33,477 nt of DNA from an uncultured Tropicimonas sp. (GCA_947497945.1 CANMIP010000043.1:1-33477), one strand, 5' to 3'. Shown: positions 1 to 8,909, counted from the stretch's first letter. Notes: generated by a model not told the origin, from the sequence alone. Made by a program: numbers and translations.

Positions 1-194
1 GCAAGGAACGGCTCGACGGTTTCCTCGGCCGCAAGGAACGGCTCGACGGTTTCCTCGGCCGCAAGGAACGGCTCGACGGTTTCCTCGGTCGCAAGGATCG
101 GCTCGACGGTTTCCTCGGTCGCAAGGAAAGGCTCGACAGCTTCCTCGGCCGCAAGGAACGGCTCGACGGTTTCCTCGGCCGCAAGGAACGGCTC
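1..194 (-). repeat. Tandem 30-bp in-frame coding repeat ([10 protein letters not shown] decapeptide)
   Basis: Six full 30-bp units (1-30, 31-60, 61-90, 91-120, 121-150, 151-180) and a partial seventh (181-194) follow each other without spacers. Units 1-30, 31-60 and 151-180 are identical; the others differ at one to a few bases. Each unit is exactly ten codons in the minus-strand gene. One unit reads PIL instead of PFL and one has AV instead of TV. The array continues beyond the window edge. The near-identity suggests recent expansion or homogenisation by slippage or recombination. Confidence 0.95.
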
Positions 195-1199
195 ATCGGC
201 CTCGACGCTCGCGTCATCCTCATCCAGGGCTTCGTAACCCTGGCTTTCGATGGCCTCGAGCGGGAAAGGCGTGGTGGTATCGAACTCGGAAGCCATCGCC
301 TGCGGCGCGGGTGCTTCGATGTAATCTTCCACCGCGGGCAGGATCGCGTCAGCCTGGGTCAGGATGATGGGGTCATCGTGGATGCCAGGTTCAACGGCGT
401 CCTCGGTGCTGTTTTCGAACGATGCGACAGGTGCCTCGGCGGCGGCCTCGACAGGCGTTTCCACCTCGACCTCTTCCGGCATCACCGTCTCTTCCGGCGT
501 CACCATGTCCGGCTCGGCCGCGTCTGCCGCCATCGCAGCACCCGCACCAAGGGCAGCAACGCCGCCGGTCAGGGCCATTGCAATCGCAGCCGTGGAGTTC
601 TCGCCCGACAGCTCGGCGTCTTCCACCGTTTCCGGTGCCGGCTCGGCGACGGGCGCGACGTCGGGGACAGTAACCGCATCGACGACTTCCGGCTCGGGCG
701 CCGGCTCTCTCGACTGCGAAACAACGGCACGAATTCGGGCGAGCTTGTCAGCAATGCTCTCGCCGGGCGTTTCGGTCTCCGGCTCGGGCACTTCGGGCGC
801 GGCCTCAAGCGTCTCTTCGGCGATCTCGGGCGTCGCAACGGTCTCCGGCTCGGCCACGATTTCGGGCTGCGCTTCCGCGACCGGCTCTGGCGTGGCGACC
901 GGCTCCGAAACAGGCATCTCTTGCGGCAGTTGCGCGGCGTCAGGGTCCGCTGCCTTGAGCGTGATTCCCTTTTCGTTCACCTGCGCTTCGACCCGACGAT
1001 GGATCTCTTTCTCGACGATTCGCTGGAGCATTTCCGCGTCGGGCGTCGGAGGTTCGGCGCCGAAATAACGATCGTCTGCAGCAAGGCCACGGAAGTATTC
1101 CGCAATTGCCTTCATCGTGCCAAAGGAGTCGTCAAACCCTTCCAGGGTGCAGGAAAACGTGCCGTAGGACACGGTCAGAATCTTGTTGGAGCCTACCAT
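1..1199 (-). CDS. Large acidic Pro/Glu/Ala-rich protein, 3' end outside window
   Basis: This minus-strand frame is open from the ATG at 1197-1199 to the window edge, so the C-terminus is missing. The protein starts [20 protein letters not shown]. The first 85 or so residues look folded, with charged helices and the segment [20 protein letters not shown]. The rest is low-complexity acidic sequence rich in E, P, V and A. A hydrophobic Ala/Gly stretch ([20 protein letters not shown]) lies near residue 210 and could be a membrane segment. The visible end runs into decapeptide repeats of the form [11 protein letters not shown] recall this N-terminus from large, poorly characterised Rhodobacterales proteins next to thiamine pyrophosphokinase genes; the function is unknown to me. 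It is divergent from the kinase gene, with 140 bp between them. I chose the start because the conserved-looking N-terminus begins there; upstream purine-rich GAAAGAAAGCGAG could serve as a weak ribosome binding site. Confidence 0.8.
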   Translation of the reverse strand, partial: MVGSNKILTVSYGTFSCTLEGFDDSFGTMKAIAEYFRGLAADDRYFGAEPPTPDAEMLQRIVEKEIHRRVEAQVNEKGITLKAADPDAAQLPQEMPVSEPVATPEPVAEAQPEIVAEPETVATPEIAEETLEAAPEVPEPETETPGESIADKLARIRAVVSQSREPAPEPEVVDAVTVPDVAPVAEPAPETVEDAELSGENSTAAIAMALTGGVAALGAGAAMAADAAEPDMVTPEETVMPEEVEVETPVEAAAEAPVASFENSTEDAVEPGIHDDPIILTQADAILPAVEDYIEAPAPQAMASEFDTTTPFPLEAIESQGYEALDEDDASVEADEPFLAAEETVEPFLAAEEAVEPFLATEETVEPILATEETVEPFLAAEETVEPFLAAEETVEPFL

Positions 1200-1339
1200 A
1201 TCGATGCTCGCTTTCTTTCGCTACCTTTTGACCAGATTTACCATGTATTGGTTCCAGAATGAGAACGACTCCAAGAAATCAAGGGGATCATTTCCGGGCA
1301 AGAATGTGTCCGCCCCTCTAAAACAGAGATAATCGAGGC

Positions 1340-2026
1340 ATGGAAGGCATCATTGTTCGCGATTCCGGTGGAATAACCTTGCTTGGTGGAGGGAAGGCTA
1401 GACCTGCAGAGCTTAGAGACGCGTTAACGCTGGCCCCTTGTCTTGTGGCGGCTGACGGCGGTGCGGCATTCGCGATCGAGCAGGGCGCGCTGCCGGAAGC
1501 GGTGATCGGAGACATGGACTCGCTTTCGGAAACAATCCGGTCGGAACTCCGGCCCGAAAGCCTGCACCGGATCGCCGAACAGGACAGTACCGATTTCGAC
1601 AAGACGCTGCGCTCGGTCGAGGCGCCGCTGATCCTCGGTGTCGGCTTCCTGGGGCGCCGGGTCGATCATCAGCTCGCCAATTTCAACGTGCTCGTGCGGC
1701 GCCATGACCGCCCCTGCATCCTGCTTGGCAAGCATGACGTGATCCTTGCCGCGCCGGCGCGGATCACGCTCGATCTTGCGCCAGGGGCGCGGGTCTCGCT
1801 CTTCCCGATGGCCGAGGCAACCGGGCGGTCGCAGGGCCTGCACTGGCAGATCGACGGGCTGACCTTCCGCCCCGATGGCGTGATCGGCACGTCGAACCGG
1901 GTGTCCAAGGGGCCGGTCCAGCTCGAATTCGACGCGCCGGGGATGCTGCTCATCCTTCCGCGGAAGGCGCTTGCCGCGGCCGTGACCGGACTTGCGCGCG
2001 CAGAGCGATTCGCTCCCGCCAGATGA
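1340..2026 (+). CDS. thiN: Thiamine pyrophosphokinase (thiamine diphosphokinase)
   Basis: This enzyme transfers pyrophosphate from ATP to thiamine, making the cofactor thiamine diphosphate in the cytoplasm. The 228-residue length is normal for the family. Family motifs are visible in order: an N-terminal LLGGGKA strand-loop, ADGGAAFA (residues 38-45), IGDMDS (56-61), QDSTDFDK (81-88, the acidic catalytic and metal-binding segment), GRRVDHQLAN (105-114) and the C-terminal substrate-pocket motif TSNRVS. It is divergent from the large acidic protein gene. Its 3' end overlaps the convergent EamA transporter gene by 77 bp, so the last 25 or so codons are coding on both strands. The start follows a short leader containing ACAGAGATAATCGAGGC, which has no strong Shine-Dalgarno; the ATG is supported by the position of the first family strand. 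Confidence 0.9.
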   Translation: MEGIIVRDSGGITLLGGGKARPAELRDALTLAPCLVAADGGAAFAIEQGALPEAVIGDMDSLSETIRSELRPESLHRIAEQDSTDFDKTLRSVEAPLILGVGFLGRRVDHQLANFNVLVRRHDRPCILLGKHDVILAAPARITLDLAPGARVSLFPMAEATGRSQGLHWQIDGLTFRPDGVIGTSNRVSKGPVQLEFDAPGMLLILPRKALAAAVTGLARAERFAPAR

Positions 2027-2885
2027 TGTAGAGCCCGGCCGCCATCACCACGCCGATCCCGGCCAGGGCCAGCCCGCCGGGGAACTGGCCGAAGATCAGC
2101 CAGCCATAAAGCGCCGCGAAGGGAATCTCGGAATACTGGATCGGCGCTACGGTGGCCGCCGGGGCGAACCGCAGCGACCAGGCCATGAGCAGGTGCGAGA
2201 TCGTGGCGAAGAGGCCGAGCAGGACCAGCAGGACAATCTCGCGGCGGGTCGGTTCGACAGGGTCCAGCTCGGCCCAGCCAGTGCCCTCGGCCAGCAGGAT
2301 CACGGGCAAGAGCAGCGCAGTTCCCATCAGCCCCGTCAGGGCCTGCAGCGGGAGCGGGTCGACATGGTGGCTGAGCTGCCGAGTCACCAGCATGAAACAG
2401 GAGAAGATCACCGCCACCAACAGCGGCAGCGCTGCGGGCCAGCCGACCTCGGCGAAAGAGGGTTGCATGACCATCAGCGTGCCGGAGAAGCCGACGATAC
2501 AGGCCAGAAGGCGGCGGCTGCCGACATGTTCCCCGAGAAAGAACCAGCCCATCAGCAACAGCAGGAAGGGCATGACATAGGCGATGGCAATGGCGTCCGC
2601 GAGCGGCAGGAAGCGCAGGGCGAGCACCATTGCCCCGAAACCGGCAACCTGCAGCACGCAGCGCAGCAGGATCATCAGGTAGATGCGCGGCGTCGCGGCC
2701 AGGCTGTGCCCGCCGCGCCGGCAGATCGGCCAGAGGATCAGCGCCTGCAACGCAGACCGGACCAGCAGGACCTGCCCGAGCGGCACCGCGGCGCCGATGA
2801 GCTTGGCCATCGAATCGCCAAGCGGCGCGAAGGCGCAGAAGCCGATCATGAGCAGGATGCCGAGGAGGGGATTGTCGCGGGACAT
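1950..2885 (-). CDS. DMT superfamily (EamA-type) transporter
   Basis: This 311-residue inner-membrane protein has about ten hydrophobic segments arranged as two EamA halves. It resembles the drug/metabolite transporter superfamily; the substrate cannot be read from sequence. The first half contains PLGDSMAKLIG and the FLPLADAIAIAYVMPF segment typical of EamA proteins. The second half contains RFAPAATVAPIQYSEIPFA followed by a final helix pair and a basic C-terminal tail. The start at 2885 (MSRDNPLLGILLMIGF) puts the first helix immediately at the N-terminus, as expected for the family; a GTG at 2892-2894 is less likely. The gene is 53 bp downstream of sdaA on the same strand and may be co-transcribed with it. 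Its end overlaps the convergent thiamine pyrophosphokinase gene. Confidence 0.85.
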   Translation of the reverse strand: MSRDNPLLGILLMIGFCAFAPLGDSMAKLIGAAVPLGQVLLVRSALQALILWPICRRGGHSLAATPRIYLMILLRCVLQVAGFGAMVLALRFLPLADAIAIAYVMPFLLLLMGWFFLGEHVGSRRLLACIVGFSGTLMVMQPSFAEVGWPAALPLLVAVIFSCFMLVTRQLSHHVDPLPLQALTGLMGTALLLPVILLAEGTGWAELDPVEPTRREIVLLVLLGLFATISHLLMAWSLRFAPAATVAPIQYSEIPFAALYGWLIFGQFPGGLALAGIGVVMAAGLYIIWRERIALRAQVRSRPRQAPSAEG

Positions 2886-2938
2886 GGCGCGCACGCTATG
2901 CCCAGCGCTGCGGTTTGAAAAGCGCTCTTCGACTGGTC

Positions 2939-4312
2939 TCAGCAATTCGGAACATTGACCGCCAGCCCGCCCAGCGCGGTCTCCTTGTACTTGTCCGACA
3001 TGTCCTGCCCGGTCTGGCGCATGGTCTCGATACAGGCGTCGAGCGGGACGAGATGGGTCCCGTCCCCGCGCAGGCTGAGCGAGGCCGCGCTCACCGCCTT
3101 GATCGCCCCCAGCCCGTTGCGCTCGATACAGGGCACCTGCACCAGCCCCTTCACCGGGTCGCAGGTCATGCCGAGATGATGCTCCAGCGCGATCTCGGCG
3201 GCGTTCTCGACCTGCTCCGGCGTGCCGCCCATCACCGCCGCCAACCCCGCCGCCGCCATGGCCGAGGCGCTGCCGACCTCTGCTTGGCAGCCCGCCTCCG
3301 CCCCCGAGATAGAAGCGTTGGTCTTGACCAGCCCGCCAATCGCCGCCGCCGTGAGGAAGAATTCCGGCAGCCGCGCGGTGGTCGCACTCGGTACATGATC
3401 CAGCCAATACCGGATCACCGCCGGCAACACGCCCGCCGCGCCATTGGTCGGCGCGGTGACCACCTGCCCGCCGGCCGCATTCTCCTCGTTCACCGCCATC
3501 GCATAGGTGAGAATCCAGTCATTGACGCTGTGCGGCGGGACGATGTTCATCCCCCGCTCCGCCATCAGCGCGACATGGATCGCCGGCGCACGCCGCTTCA
3601 CATTCAGCCCGCCCGGCAGCACGCCCTCGCAGGCCAAGCCGCGCTCGATACAATCCGACATCACCTGCCAGAGCCGCGCGATCCCGGCTTCGAGCCCGGA
3701 ATGCCCGTGATGTGCGATCTCGTTGGCCCGCTTCATCTCTGCGATGCTCTTGCCGGAGGCGCGCGCCATCTCCAGCATCTGCGCCGCGCTCCGGAACGGA
3801 AAGGGCACCGCGATCTCGGCCACCGGCTCGACATCGCGCCCCAGCTCCGCCTCCGTCACCACAAAACCGCCCCCAATGGAATAATAGGTCTCCTGCAGCA
3901 GCACATCGCCCTGCGCATCCGTCGCCATCAGCCTCATGCCGTTGGAATGGCCCGCCAGCGCCGGTCCGTAGTCGAAGATCAGATCGGCCTTCGGATCGAA
4001 GGACAGCGCGCCCAGCCCCTCCGGCGCAACCTGCCGCGTCGCGGAGATCTCCGCCAGCGCCGCCTCCGCCGCGCCGGCGTCGTAGCTGTCCGGCGCGAAC
4101 CCGGCCAGCCCGAGGATCACCGCCCGGTCCGTTGCGTGGCCAACACCGGTGAAGGCCAGCGAGCCATGCAGCGAGGCGCGCAGCCCATGCGCTTGGAACG
4201 GCGAGCGCCGCAGCGCCTCCAGGAAGCGCCCCGCCGCCACCATCGGCCCGACCGTATGCGAGGAGGAGGGGCCGATCCCCGTCTTGAAGATATCAAAAAC
4301 GCTCAGAAACAT
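2939..4312 (-). CDS. sdaA: L-serine ammonia-lyase, iron-sulfur dependent, single chain
   Basis: The enzyme deaminates L-serine to pyruvate and ammonia using an oxygen-sensitive [4Fe-4S] cluster. The 457 residues start with [20 protein letters not shown], the signature of the beta domain (SSSHTVGP). The alpha domain follows, with the cluster cysteines C342 (AGCQAEVGS), C384 (GMTCDPVKG) and C395 (QVPCIERN). The protein ends in NVPNC, so C457 is the last residue. In the Legionella single-chain enzyme the C-terminal cysteine inserts into the active site as a cluster ligand (tail-in-mouth), and this arrangement is preserved here. I preferred the start at 4312 over an in-frame ATG 24 bp upstream because the family begins at MFLS and GGAG is placed well before it. 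It is divergent from rpiA. Confidence 0.95.
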   Translation of the reverse strand: MFLSVFDIFKTGIGPSSSHTVGPMVAAGRFLEALRRSPFQAHGLRASLHGSLAFTGVGHATDRAVILGLAGFAPDSYDAGAAEAALAEISATRQVAPEGLGALSFDPKADLIFDYGPALAGHSNGMRLMATDAQGDVLLQETYYSIGGGFVVTEAELGRDVEPVAEIAVPFPFRSAAQMLEMARASGKSIAEMKRANEIAHHGHSGLEAGIARLWQVMSDCIERGLACEGVLPGGLNVKRRAPAIHVALMAERGMNIVPPHSVNDWILTYAMAVNEENAAGGQVVTAPTNGAAGVLPAVIRYWLDHVPSATTARLPEFFLTAAAIGGLVKTNASISGAEAGCQAEVGSASAMAAAGLAAVMGGTPEQVENAAEIALEHHLGMTCDPVKGLVQVPCIERNGLGAIKAVSAASLSLRGDGTHLVPLDACIETMRQTGQDMSDKYKETALGGLAVNVPNC

Positions 4313-4579
4313 GGAGGCTCCGGTCTGACTGCCCAACCGTTAGCGCCCATCCCGCCGGGCCGACAGCCCCGAAGCGACCCTTTCGGGCACAAAGACGCAC
4401 ATGCGCGCCGCGCCTTGACCCCCCGCACAGCCAGGGGCCCATCCGCCCGCCGCCTGCACCGATGCCGGGCAGCAGCGGTCGCCCGTCGCGCTCGATGCGG
4501 CGCAACTATGCCGCGTAGGGCCTTACGAACTGGATATAATGGGCATATAAGCGGTGGAAACCAGCTGGAGTCCGTTCGA
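4313..4579. promoter_or_regulatory. Divergent intergenic region between sdaA and rpiA
   Basis: This 267-bp gap must hold the promoters of both divergent genes. A perfect TATAAT is present at 4535-4540 in the rpiA direction, about 40 bp before its ATG. I see no convincing -35 hexamer 16-18 bp upstream of it. GGAG at 4567-4570 is the rpiA ribosome binding site. No small gene or repeat is evident. Confidence 0.35.
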
Positions 4580-5368
4580 ATGCCCATCGACCTTTCGCCA
4601 ATCGACAAGGCAAAGTTTGTCGCCGCCCGTCGCGCCTGCGATTACGTCGAAAGCGGAATGCGCGTGGGTCTCGGAACCGGCTCGACCGCCGCCTGGATGG
4701 TGCGCTGCCTTGGCGAGCGGGTCCAGAACGAGCGGCTCGACATTATCGGCGTGCCAACCTCCAGCCGCACCGCGGATCTCGCGCGCAGCCTCGGCATCCG
4801 CGTGGCCTCGCTGGACGAGGTGAAATGGCTCGACGTGACCATCGACGGCGCCGACGAGTTCGACGAAAACCTCAACCTGATCAAGGGCGGCGGCGGCGCT
4901 TCCCTGCAGGAGAAGATCGTCGCCACAGCCTCGGACCGGATGGTGGTGATCGCCGATGTCGCCAAGGAGGTGAAATCGCTGGGTGCCTTCCCGCTGCCGC
5001 TGGAAACGGTGCCCTTCGGCTGGCAGACCACCAAGGCGCTGGTCGAGGAAACGCTGGTCAACATGGACGTGCTCGGCCGCGAGGCGACGCTGCGGATGAA
5101 TGACGACGTGCCCTACATCACCGATGAGGGCAATTACATCCTCGACCTGCACCTGCACCGGATCGGCAATCCGCGCCAGCTCAGCCTGGTGCTGAACCAG
5201 ATCCCGGGCGTGGTCGAGAACGGGCTGTTCATCGACATCTGCGACGCCGTGGTGATCGGGCATGGCGACGGCACGGTCGAAGTGCGCGATATCAATGCCG
5301 GGACGGTCTCGGAAGAACAGATCGACGTCCTCGAGAGCGACAATATCTTCGCTGATCCGGACAACTAG
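4580..5368 (+). CDS. rpiA: Ribose-5-phosphate isomerase A
   Basis: This 262-residue cytoplasmic enzyme interconverts ribose 5-phosphate and ribulose 5-phosphate in the non-oxidative pentose phosphate pathway. Conserved elements are the phosphate-binding loop GLGTGSTAAW (residues 30-39), VPTSSRT (58-64), TIDGADEFDENLNLIKGGGG (87-106, holding the catalytic aspartates and lysine) and LQEKIVA (109-115, holding the catalytic glutamate). The length is slightly above the usual 220-235. The extra residues form a C-terminal tail after NGLFIDICDAVVIG. The frame is open far upstream, but the ATG at 4580 has GGAG nine bases before it and matches the family N-terminus; the upstream part is antisense to sdaA. 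Confidence 0.95.
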   Translation: MPIDLSPIDKAKFVAARRACDYVESGMRVGLGTGSTAAWMVRCLGERVQNERLDIIGVPTSSRTADLARSLGIRVASLDEVKWLDVTIDGADEFDENLNLIKGGGGASLQEKIVATASDRMVVIADVAKEVKSLGAFPLPLETVPFGWQTTKALVEETLVNMDVLGREATLRMNDDVPYITDEGNYILDLHLHRIGNPRQLSLVLNQIPGVVENGLFIDICDAVVIGHGDGTVEVRDINAGTVSEEQIDVLESDNIFADPDN

Positions 5369-5589
5369 GCGGCGGTCCCGGACAGGACCGACCTCCGGCA
5401 GACAGATTCCAGTCGAAACTCGGGCCCAGCGGCCTGATCTTCGGATCTTGCCAAGGAAGTGGCAGGCTCCGGAAACCCTTTCCATGTTCCTCGCGGGTAA
5501 GGCGTTCTTTATGCACGCCAAACAACCATCAGTTGATTTGCGCTGATGCGTGCTCCAAGTTCGACCGACCAGCAAGAAAGGATTTTGCC
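5369..5589. promoter_or_regulatory. Intergenic gap rpiA to ABM-fold gene
   Basis: This 221-bp region holds no gene I can support. A purine-rich AAGAAAGGA just before 5590 is the ribosome binding site of the next gene. No terminator with a clear T-tract is visible after rpiA. Confidence 0.3.
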
Positions 5590-6009
5590 ATGAAAACTTT
5601 ACTCGCAATCGCAGCTGCGGCTCTCAGTGCAGGGTCCGCCCTGGCCGGCGGCCATAGCGCGGATGACGTGCATTGGCACATCACCATGACGGTCAATGCC
5701 GGTCAGGCGGACGCGGTCAAACCGCTTCTCGACCGGATGGTTGCCGCAACGATGGAGAACGAGCCGGGCGCCCTTGTCTATGACTACATGGGGGATGGCG
5801 ACCAGGTGCATATCTCCGAGCGCTATGCCGACAATGCGGCGGCGATGACCCATATGGGGAATTTCGGTGCGAATTTCGCGGAAGAGTTCATCCAGACCTT
5901 TTCGATCAATTCGGTTGCCGTCTACGGGCCGGCCGGCGACGATCTGAAAGAGGTTCTGGCGCCGTTCTCGCCAACCTACATGCAGCAGATCAGCGGCTTC
6001 GCACGCTAG
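5590..6009 (+). CDS. Secreted antibiotic-biosynthesis-monooxygenase (ABM) fold protein
   Basis: This 139-residue protein has a Sec signal peptide (MKTLLAIAAAALSAGSALAGG, cleavage probably after ALA near residue 19), so the mature form is periplasmic. The mature part reads VHWHITMTVNAGQADAVKPL, then RMVAATMENEPGALVYDYMG and VHISERYADNAAAMTHM. This strand-helix-strand pattern, with the E(P/E)GxLxYxY and ERY(A)DxxAxxxH elements, is typical of the dimeric ABM/YgiN ferredoxin-like fold. Family members include quinol monooxygenases and heme-degrading enzymes, but many are uncharacterised. I cannot assign a substrate. The ATG at 5590 has AAGAAAGGA upstream; longer in-frame starts would put residues before the signal peptide. 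It lies between rpiA and gor on the same strand. Confidence 0.75.
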   Translation: MKTLLAIAAAALSAGSALAGGHSADDVHWHITMTVNAGQADAVKPLLDRMVAATMENEPGALVYDYMGDGDQVHISERYADNAAAMTHMGNFGANFAEEFIQTFSINSVAVYGPAGDDLKEVLAPFSPTYMQQISGFAR

Positions 6010-6317
6010 GACAGCTATCCGAATCCGGGTGAGTCTCTGACGAGATCCGAGCTGGCTACGTCCAGGGCTCGGATATCCGGGGGCGCGCGGTGACGGGACA
6101 GGGGGCGGCAGATCCGGCAAACCGGGCTGCCGCCTGTCATTTGCGCAAATGCGCCGCGTCTGACCCTCACTTCTGCGACGCAAGCGGCTCGCGAATGCCT
6201 TTGGTCACCAAATTGCGAAGGCAGGTGGCTCGTAACGCGGCCCACAGACCCTATCTGGGGGTGGCGGCGCGCGACGAGGCGCGATAGGACTTCTGGACAG
6301 ATATCAAAGGCAAACCG
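6010..6317. promoter_or_regulatory. 308-bp intergenic region upstream of gor
   Basis: No gene is supported here. The region holds a perfect 14-bp palindrome CATTTGCGCAAATG at 6138-6151 and, further down, an interrupted dyad TTTGG-TCA-CCAAA near 6199-6211. Either could be a regulator site for gor or for the preceding gene. I found no convincing sigma-70 hexamer pair. Confidence 0.35.
6138..6151. promoter_or_regulatory. Perfect 14-bp palindrome, candidate operator
   Basis: CATTTGCGCAAATG equals its own reverse complement. It has no loop or T-tract, so it is not a terminator; a binding site for a dimeric regulator is the natural reading. The site lies about 130 bp after the ABM-fold gene and about 165 bp before gor. 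I do not recognise it as a known consensus. Confidence 0.3.
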
Positions 6318-7676
6318 ATGGAATTCGACTTCGACCTTTTCGTGATTGGCGGCGGCTCCGGCGGCGTCCGCGCGGCCCGCGTGGCGGCTGGCGATGCTGG
6401 CGCCAAGGTGGGTCTTGCCGAAGAAAGCCGCATGGGCGGCACCTGCGTGATCCGCGGCTGCGTGCCCAAGAAGCTGATGGTCTTCGCCTCCGAATATGCG
6501 GAAGGCATGCAGGAAGCCGCGGATTACGGCTGGGATGTCACCATCGGCGGCTTTGACTGGCCGAAATTCCGCACCCGGCTCGAAGGCGAGCTGGACCGGC
6601 TCGAAGGCGTCTATAACCGCCTGCTCGACGGCTCCGGCGTGCAGGTGTTTGCGCAGCGCGCTACTGTCGCGGACCCACATACCGTTCGCCTCGCCGACGG
6701 CACCGAATATACCGCCAAACATATCCTCGTCGCCACTGGCGGCTGGCCGTCGCTGCCCGGCGTGGAGAATGAAGAGCTTGGCATCACCTCCAACGAGGTC
6801 TTCCATCTCGACGCGCTGCCCAAGCGCCTGCTGGTGGTTGGCGGCGGCTATATCGCCTGCGAGATGGCCTGCATCTTCAACGGGCTCGGCACCGAGGTAA
6901 CGCAGTTCTATCGCGGTCCGCAGATCCTGCGCGGCTTTGACGGCGAGGCGCGCGGTCATATCGCCGAGCACATGATCCGCCACGGCATCGAGATCCATTG
7001 CGGCACCAATATTGCGGCGATGAAAAAGGTCGAGGACGGCATCGAGGTCACCGCGACCACCGGCGGCACCCAGGTCTTCGACCAGGTGCTCTTTGCCACC
7101 GGCCGGACGCCCAACTCCAGGGGGCTCGGGCTGGAAGAGGCCGGCGTCGAGATCGGACGGCGCGGCGAGGTGGTCGTGGACCAGTATAGCCAGACCTCCG
7201 TGCCCTCGATCTACGCCATCGGCGATGTCACCAACCGCGTCCAGCTGACGCCGGTGGCGATTCGCGAGGGCATGGCCTTCGTCGAGACCGTCTTCAAGGG
7301 CAACCCGACCGCGCCCGATCACGAGCTGATCCCCTCCGCCGTCTTCACCCAGCCGGAATATGGCACGGTGGGGCTGAGCGAGGAGGAAGCGCGCGACGCG
7401 GGCCCCATCGAGGTCTACTCCACCGCCTTCAAGCCGATGCACAAGAGCTTCATCGACCGCGAGGACCGGGTGCTGATGAAGCTCATCATCTGCGCCGACA
7501 CCCGCAAGGTGCTGGGCGTGCATATCGTCGCCGACCATGCCGGCGAGATGATCCAGCTTGCCGGCGTCGCCGTGAAGATGGGCGCGACCAAGGAAGATTT
7601 CGACCGAACCGTTGCCGTTCACCCGACCATGTCGGAAGAGCTGGTGACCCTGAAAACACCGATACGCAAGGCCTGA
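6318..7676 (+). CDS. gor: Glutathione-disulfide reductase
   Basis: This 452-residue cytoplasmic flavoenzyme reduces glutathione disulfide with NADPH. The FAD-binding motif GGGSGG sits at residues 11-16. The redox-active disulfide is in GGTCVIRGCVPKKL (C43 and C48). The second Rossmann motif VVGGGYIACEMA is followed by the basic residues expected for NADPH preference (FYRGPQILRGFD). The second FAD motif is SIYAIGDVTNR. The C-terminal catalytic His is H435 in AVHPTMSEE. All key residues are present. The ATG at 6318 starts directly at the first beta strand, as in the family. Confidence 0.95.
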   Translation: MEFDFDLFVIGGGSGGVRAARVAAGDAGAKVGLAEESRMGGTCVIRGCVPKKLMVFASEYAEGMQEAADYGWDVTIGGFDWPKFRTRLEGELDRLEGVYNRLLDGSGVQVFAQRATVADPHTVRLADGTEYTAKHILVATGGWPSLPGVENEELGITSNEVFHLDALPKRLLVVGGGYIACEMACIFNGLGTEVTQFYRGPQILRGFDGEARGHIAEHMIRHGIEIHCGTNIAAMKKVEDGIEVTATTGGTQVFDQVLFATGRTPNSRGLGLEEAGVEIGRRGEVVVDQYSQTSVPSIYAIGDVTNRVQLTPVAIREGMAFVETVFKGNPTAPDHELIPSAVFTQPEYGTVGLSEEEARDAGPIEVYSTAFKPMHKSFIDREDRVLMKLIICADTRKVLGVHIVADHAGEMIQLAGVAVKMGATKEDFDRTVAVHPTMSEELVTLKTPIRKA

Positions 7677-7684
7677 GCGGAGGC

Positions 7685-7709
7685 CCCGGCGCTTGAAAAC
7701 CGCGCCGGG
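7685..7709 (+). terminator. Hairpin after gor, weak terminator candidate
   Basis: CCCGGCGC (7685-7692) and GCGCCGGG (7702-7709) form a perfect 8-bp stem with a 9-base loop, starting 8 bp after the gor stop. No T-tract follows, so factor-independent termination is doubtful; it may only stabilise the gor 3' end. Confidence 0.35.
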
Positions 7710-7762
7710 ACAACCATCTGGAAGCTAACGTATCCCGCGAGACACGAGAGGGAAGAGAGTAA

Positions 7763-8908
7763 ATGGCAGGACATAGTGGCGGACCCTGGGGCGGTGGCTC
7801 CGGCGGGGGCGGCCAGAACGGTGGCGGCAATCGCGGCAACAATGGCGGTGGCAAGCGCCCCGGCGACGAAGGCAGCCAGATCCCCGAGATCGACGAGGTC
7901 ATCAAAAAAGGCCAGGAACAGCTGCGCGTCCTGATGGGCGGCCGCGGCGGCGGTGGGCCGCGCGGCCCCGGCGGCGGCGGCGGCGAAGGTCCGACCTTCT
8001 CGCGCGGGACCTTCGTGATCGGCGGCATCGCGGCCGTTGTGCTCTGGGGCCTTGCGTCCTTCTACACGGTGAAGCCGGAAGAGCAGTCGGTCGAGCTGTT
8101 CCTCGGTGAGTTCTCCGCCATCGGCAATCCGGGCCTGAACTTCGCCCCCTGGCCGCTGGTGACCGCCGAGGTGATCAACGTGACCTCGGAACGGACCGAA
8201 GATGTCGGCGACGATTTCAGCTCGCGCGGTGGCGATACCGGGCTGATGCTGACCACGGATGCCAATATCGTCGATATCGACTTCCAGGTGGTCTGGAACA
8301 TCATCGATCCGGCGAAATACCTGTTCAACCTGGCGCAAGGTCCCGAAACGGTGCGTGCCGTGTCCGAATCGGCCATGCGCGAGATCATCGCGGCCTCCGA
8401 GCTGGCGCCGATCCTCAACCGGGACCGGGGCCTGATCGCCGAGACCGCGAAGACCTCGATCCAGGGGACGCTGGACACTTACGAGTCCGGCATCAACATC
8501 GTCCGGGTCAACCTCGACAAGGCGGACCCGCCGCGCGAGGTGATCGACGCCTTCCGCGAAGTCCAGGCCGCCGAACAGGAGCGTGACCGGCTGGAGCGCC
8601 AGGCCGATGCCTATGCCAACACGGTTCTCGCTGGCGCGCGTGGTGAAGCCGCGCAGCTGCTGGAAGAGGCCGAAGGCTATCGTGCCCGGGTCGTGAACGA
8701 GGCCGAAGGTGAGGCGAGCCGCTTCTCCGCCGTCCTCCAGGAATACCAGAAGGCCCCGGAAGTGACCCGCAAGCGTCTCTACCTGGAGACCATGGAAAAG
8801 GTGCTGGGCGACGTGGACAAGGTGATCCTCGGCGAGACCGGCGGCGAGGGGCAAGGCGTCGTGCCGTACCTGCCGCTGAACGAACTGCGCAAGACGGGGG
8901 ACAAGTGA
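7763..8908 (+). CDS. hflK: FtsH protease modulator HflK
   Basis: HflK is an SPFH-family inner-membrane protein. With HflC it forms a large periplasmic cage around the FtsH protease and restrains degradation of membrane substrates. This 381-residue protein has the typical glycine-rich cytoplasmic N-terminus (residues 1-75, many GGG runs). One transmembrane helix follows (TFVIGGIAAVVLWGLASFYT, about 81-100), then the SPFH domain beginning TVKPEEQSVELFLGEF. A long Ala/Glu-rich helical region (AAEQERDRLERQADAYANTV) comes before the C-terminus. It is followed by hflC after one base, so the two are co-transcribed and probably translationally coupled. GAGAGGGAAGAGAG precedes the start. Confidence 0.95.
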   Translation: MAGHSGGPWGGGSGGGGQNGGGNRGNNGGGKRPGDEGSQIPEIDEVIKKGQEQLRVLMGGRGGGGPRGPGGGGGEGPTFSRGTFVIGGIAAVVLWGLASFYTVKPEEQSVELFLGEFSAIGNPGLNFAPWPLVTAEVINVTSERTEDVGDDFSSRGGDTGLMLTTDANIVDIDFQVVWNIIDPAKYLFNLAQGPETVRAVSESAMREIIAASELAPILNRDRGLIAETAKTSIQGTLDTYESGINIVRVNLDKADPPREVIDAFREVQAAEQERDRLERQADAYANTVLAGARGEAAQLLEEAEGYRARVVNEAEGEASRFSAVLQEYQKAPEVTRKRLYLETMEKVLGDVDKVILGETGGEGQGVVPYLPLNELRKTGDK

Positions 8909-8909
8909 C

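Noticed and set aside
1-194. CRISPR-like direct repeats of 30 bp
   Set aside because: The units abut with no spacers, are exact multiples of three, and translate in frame as part of an open reading frame that runs through them.
378-1262. Long + strand ORFs opposite the acidic protein
   Set aside because: They are mirror frames of a Glu/Pro/Ala-rich gene; products are Arg/Ser-rich low complexity without ribosome binding sites.
2915-4579. N-terminal extension of rpiA across the sdaA gene
   Set aside because: The frame is open but antisense to sdaA and rich in Arg/His/Gln; the true rpiA start at 4580 has a ribosome binding site and matches the family N-terminus.
6015-7622. 535-codon minus-strand ORF opposite gor
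   Set aside because: It is the GC-rich shadow of gor; the sense protein has all catalytic motifs, the antisense product has none I recognise.
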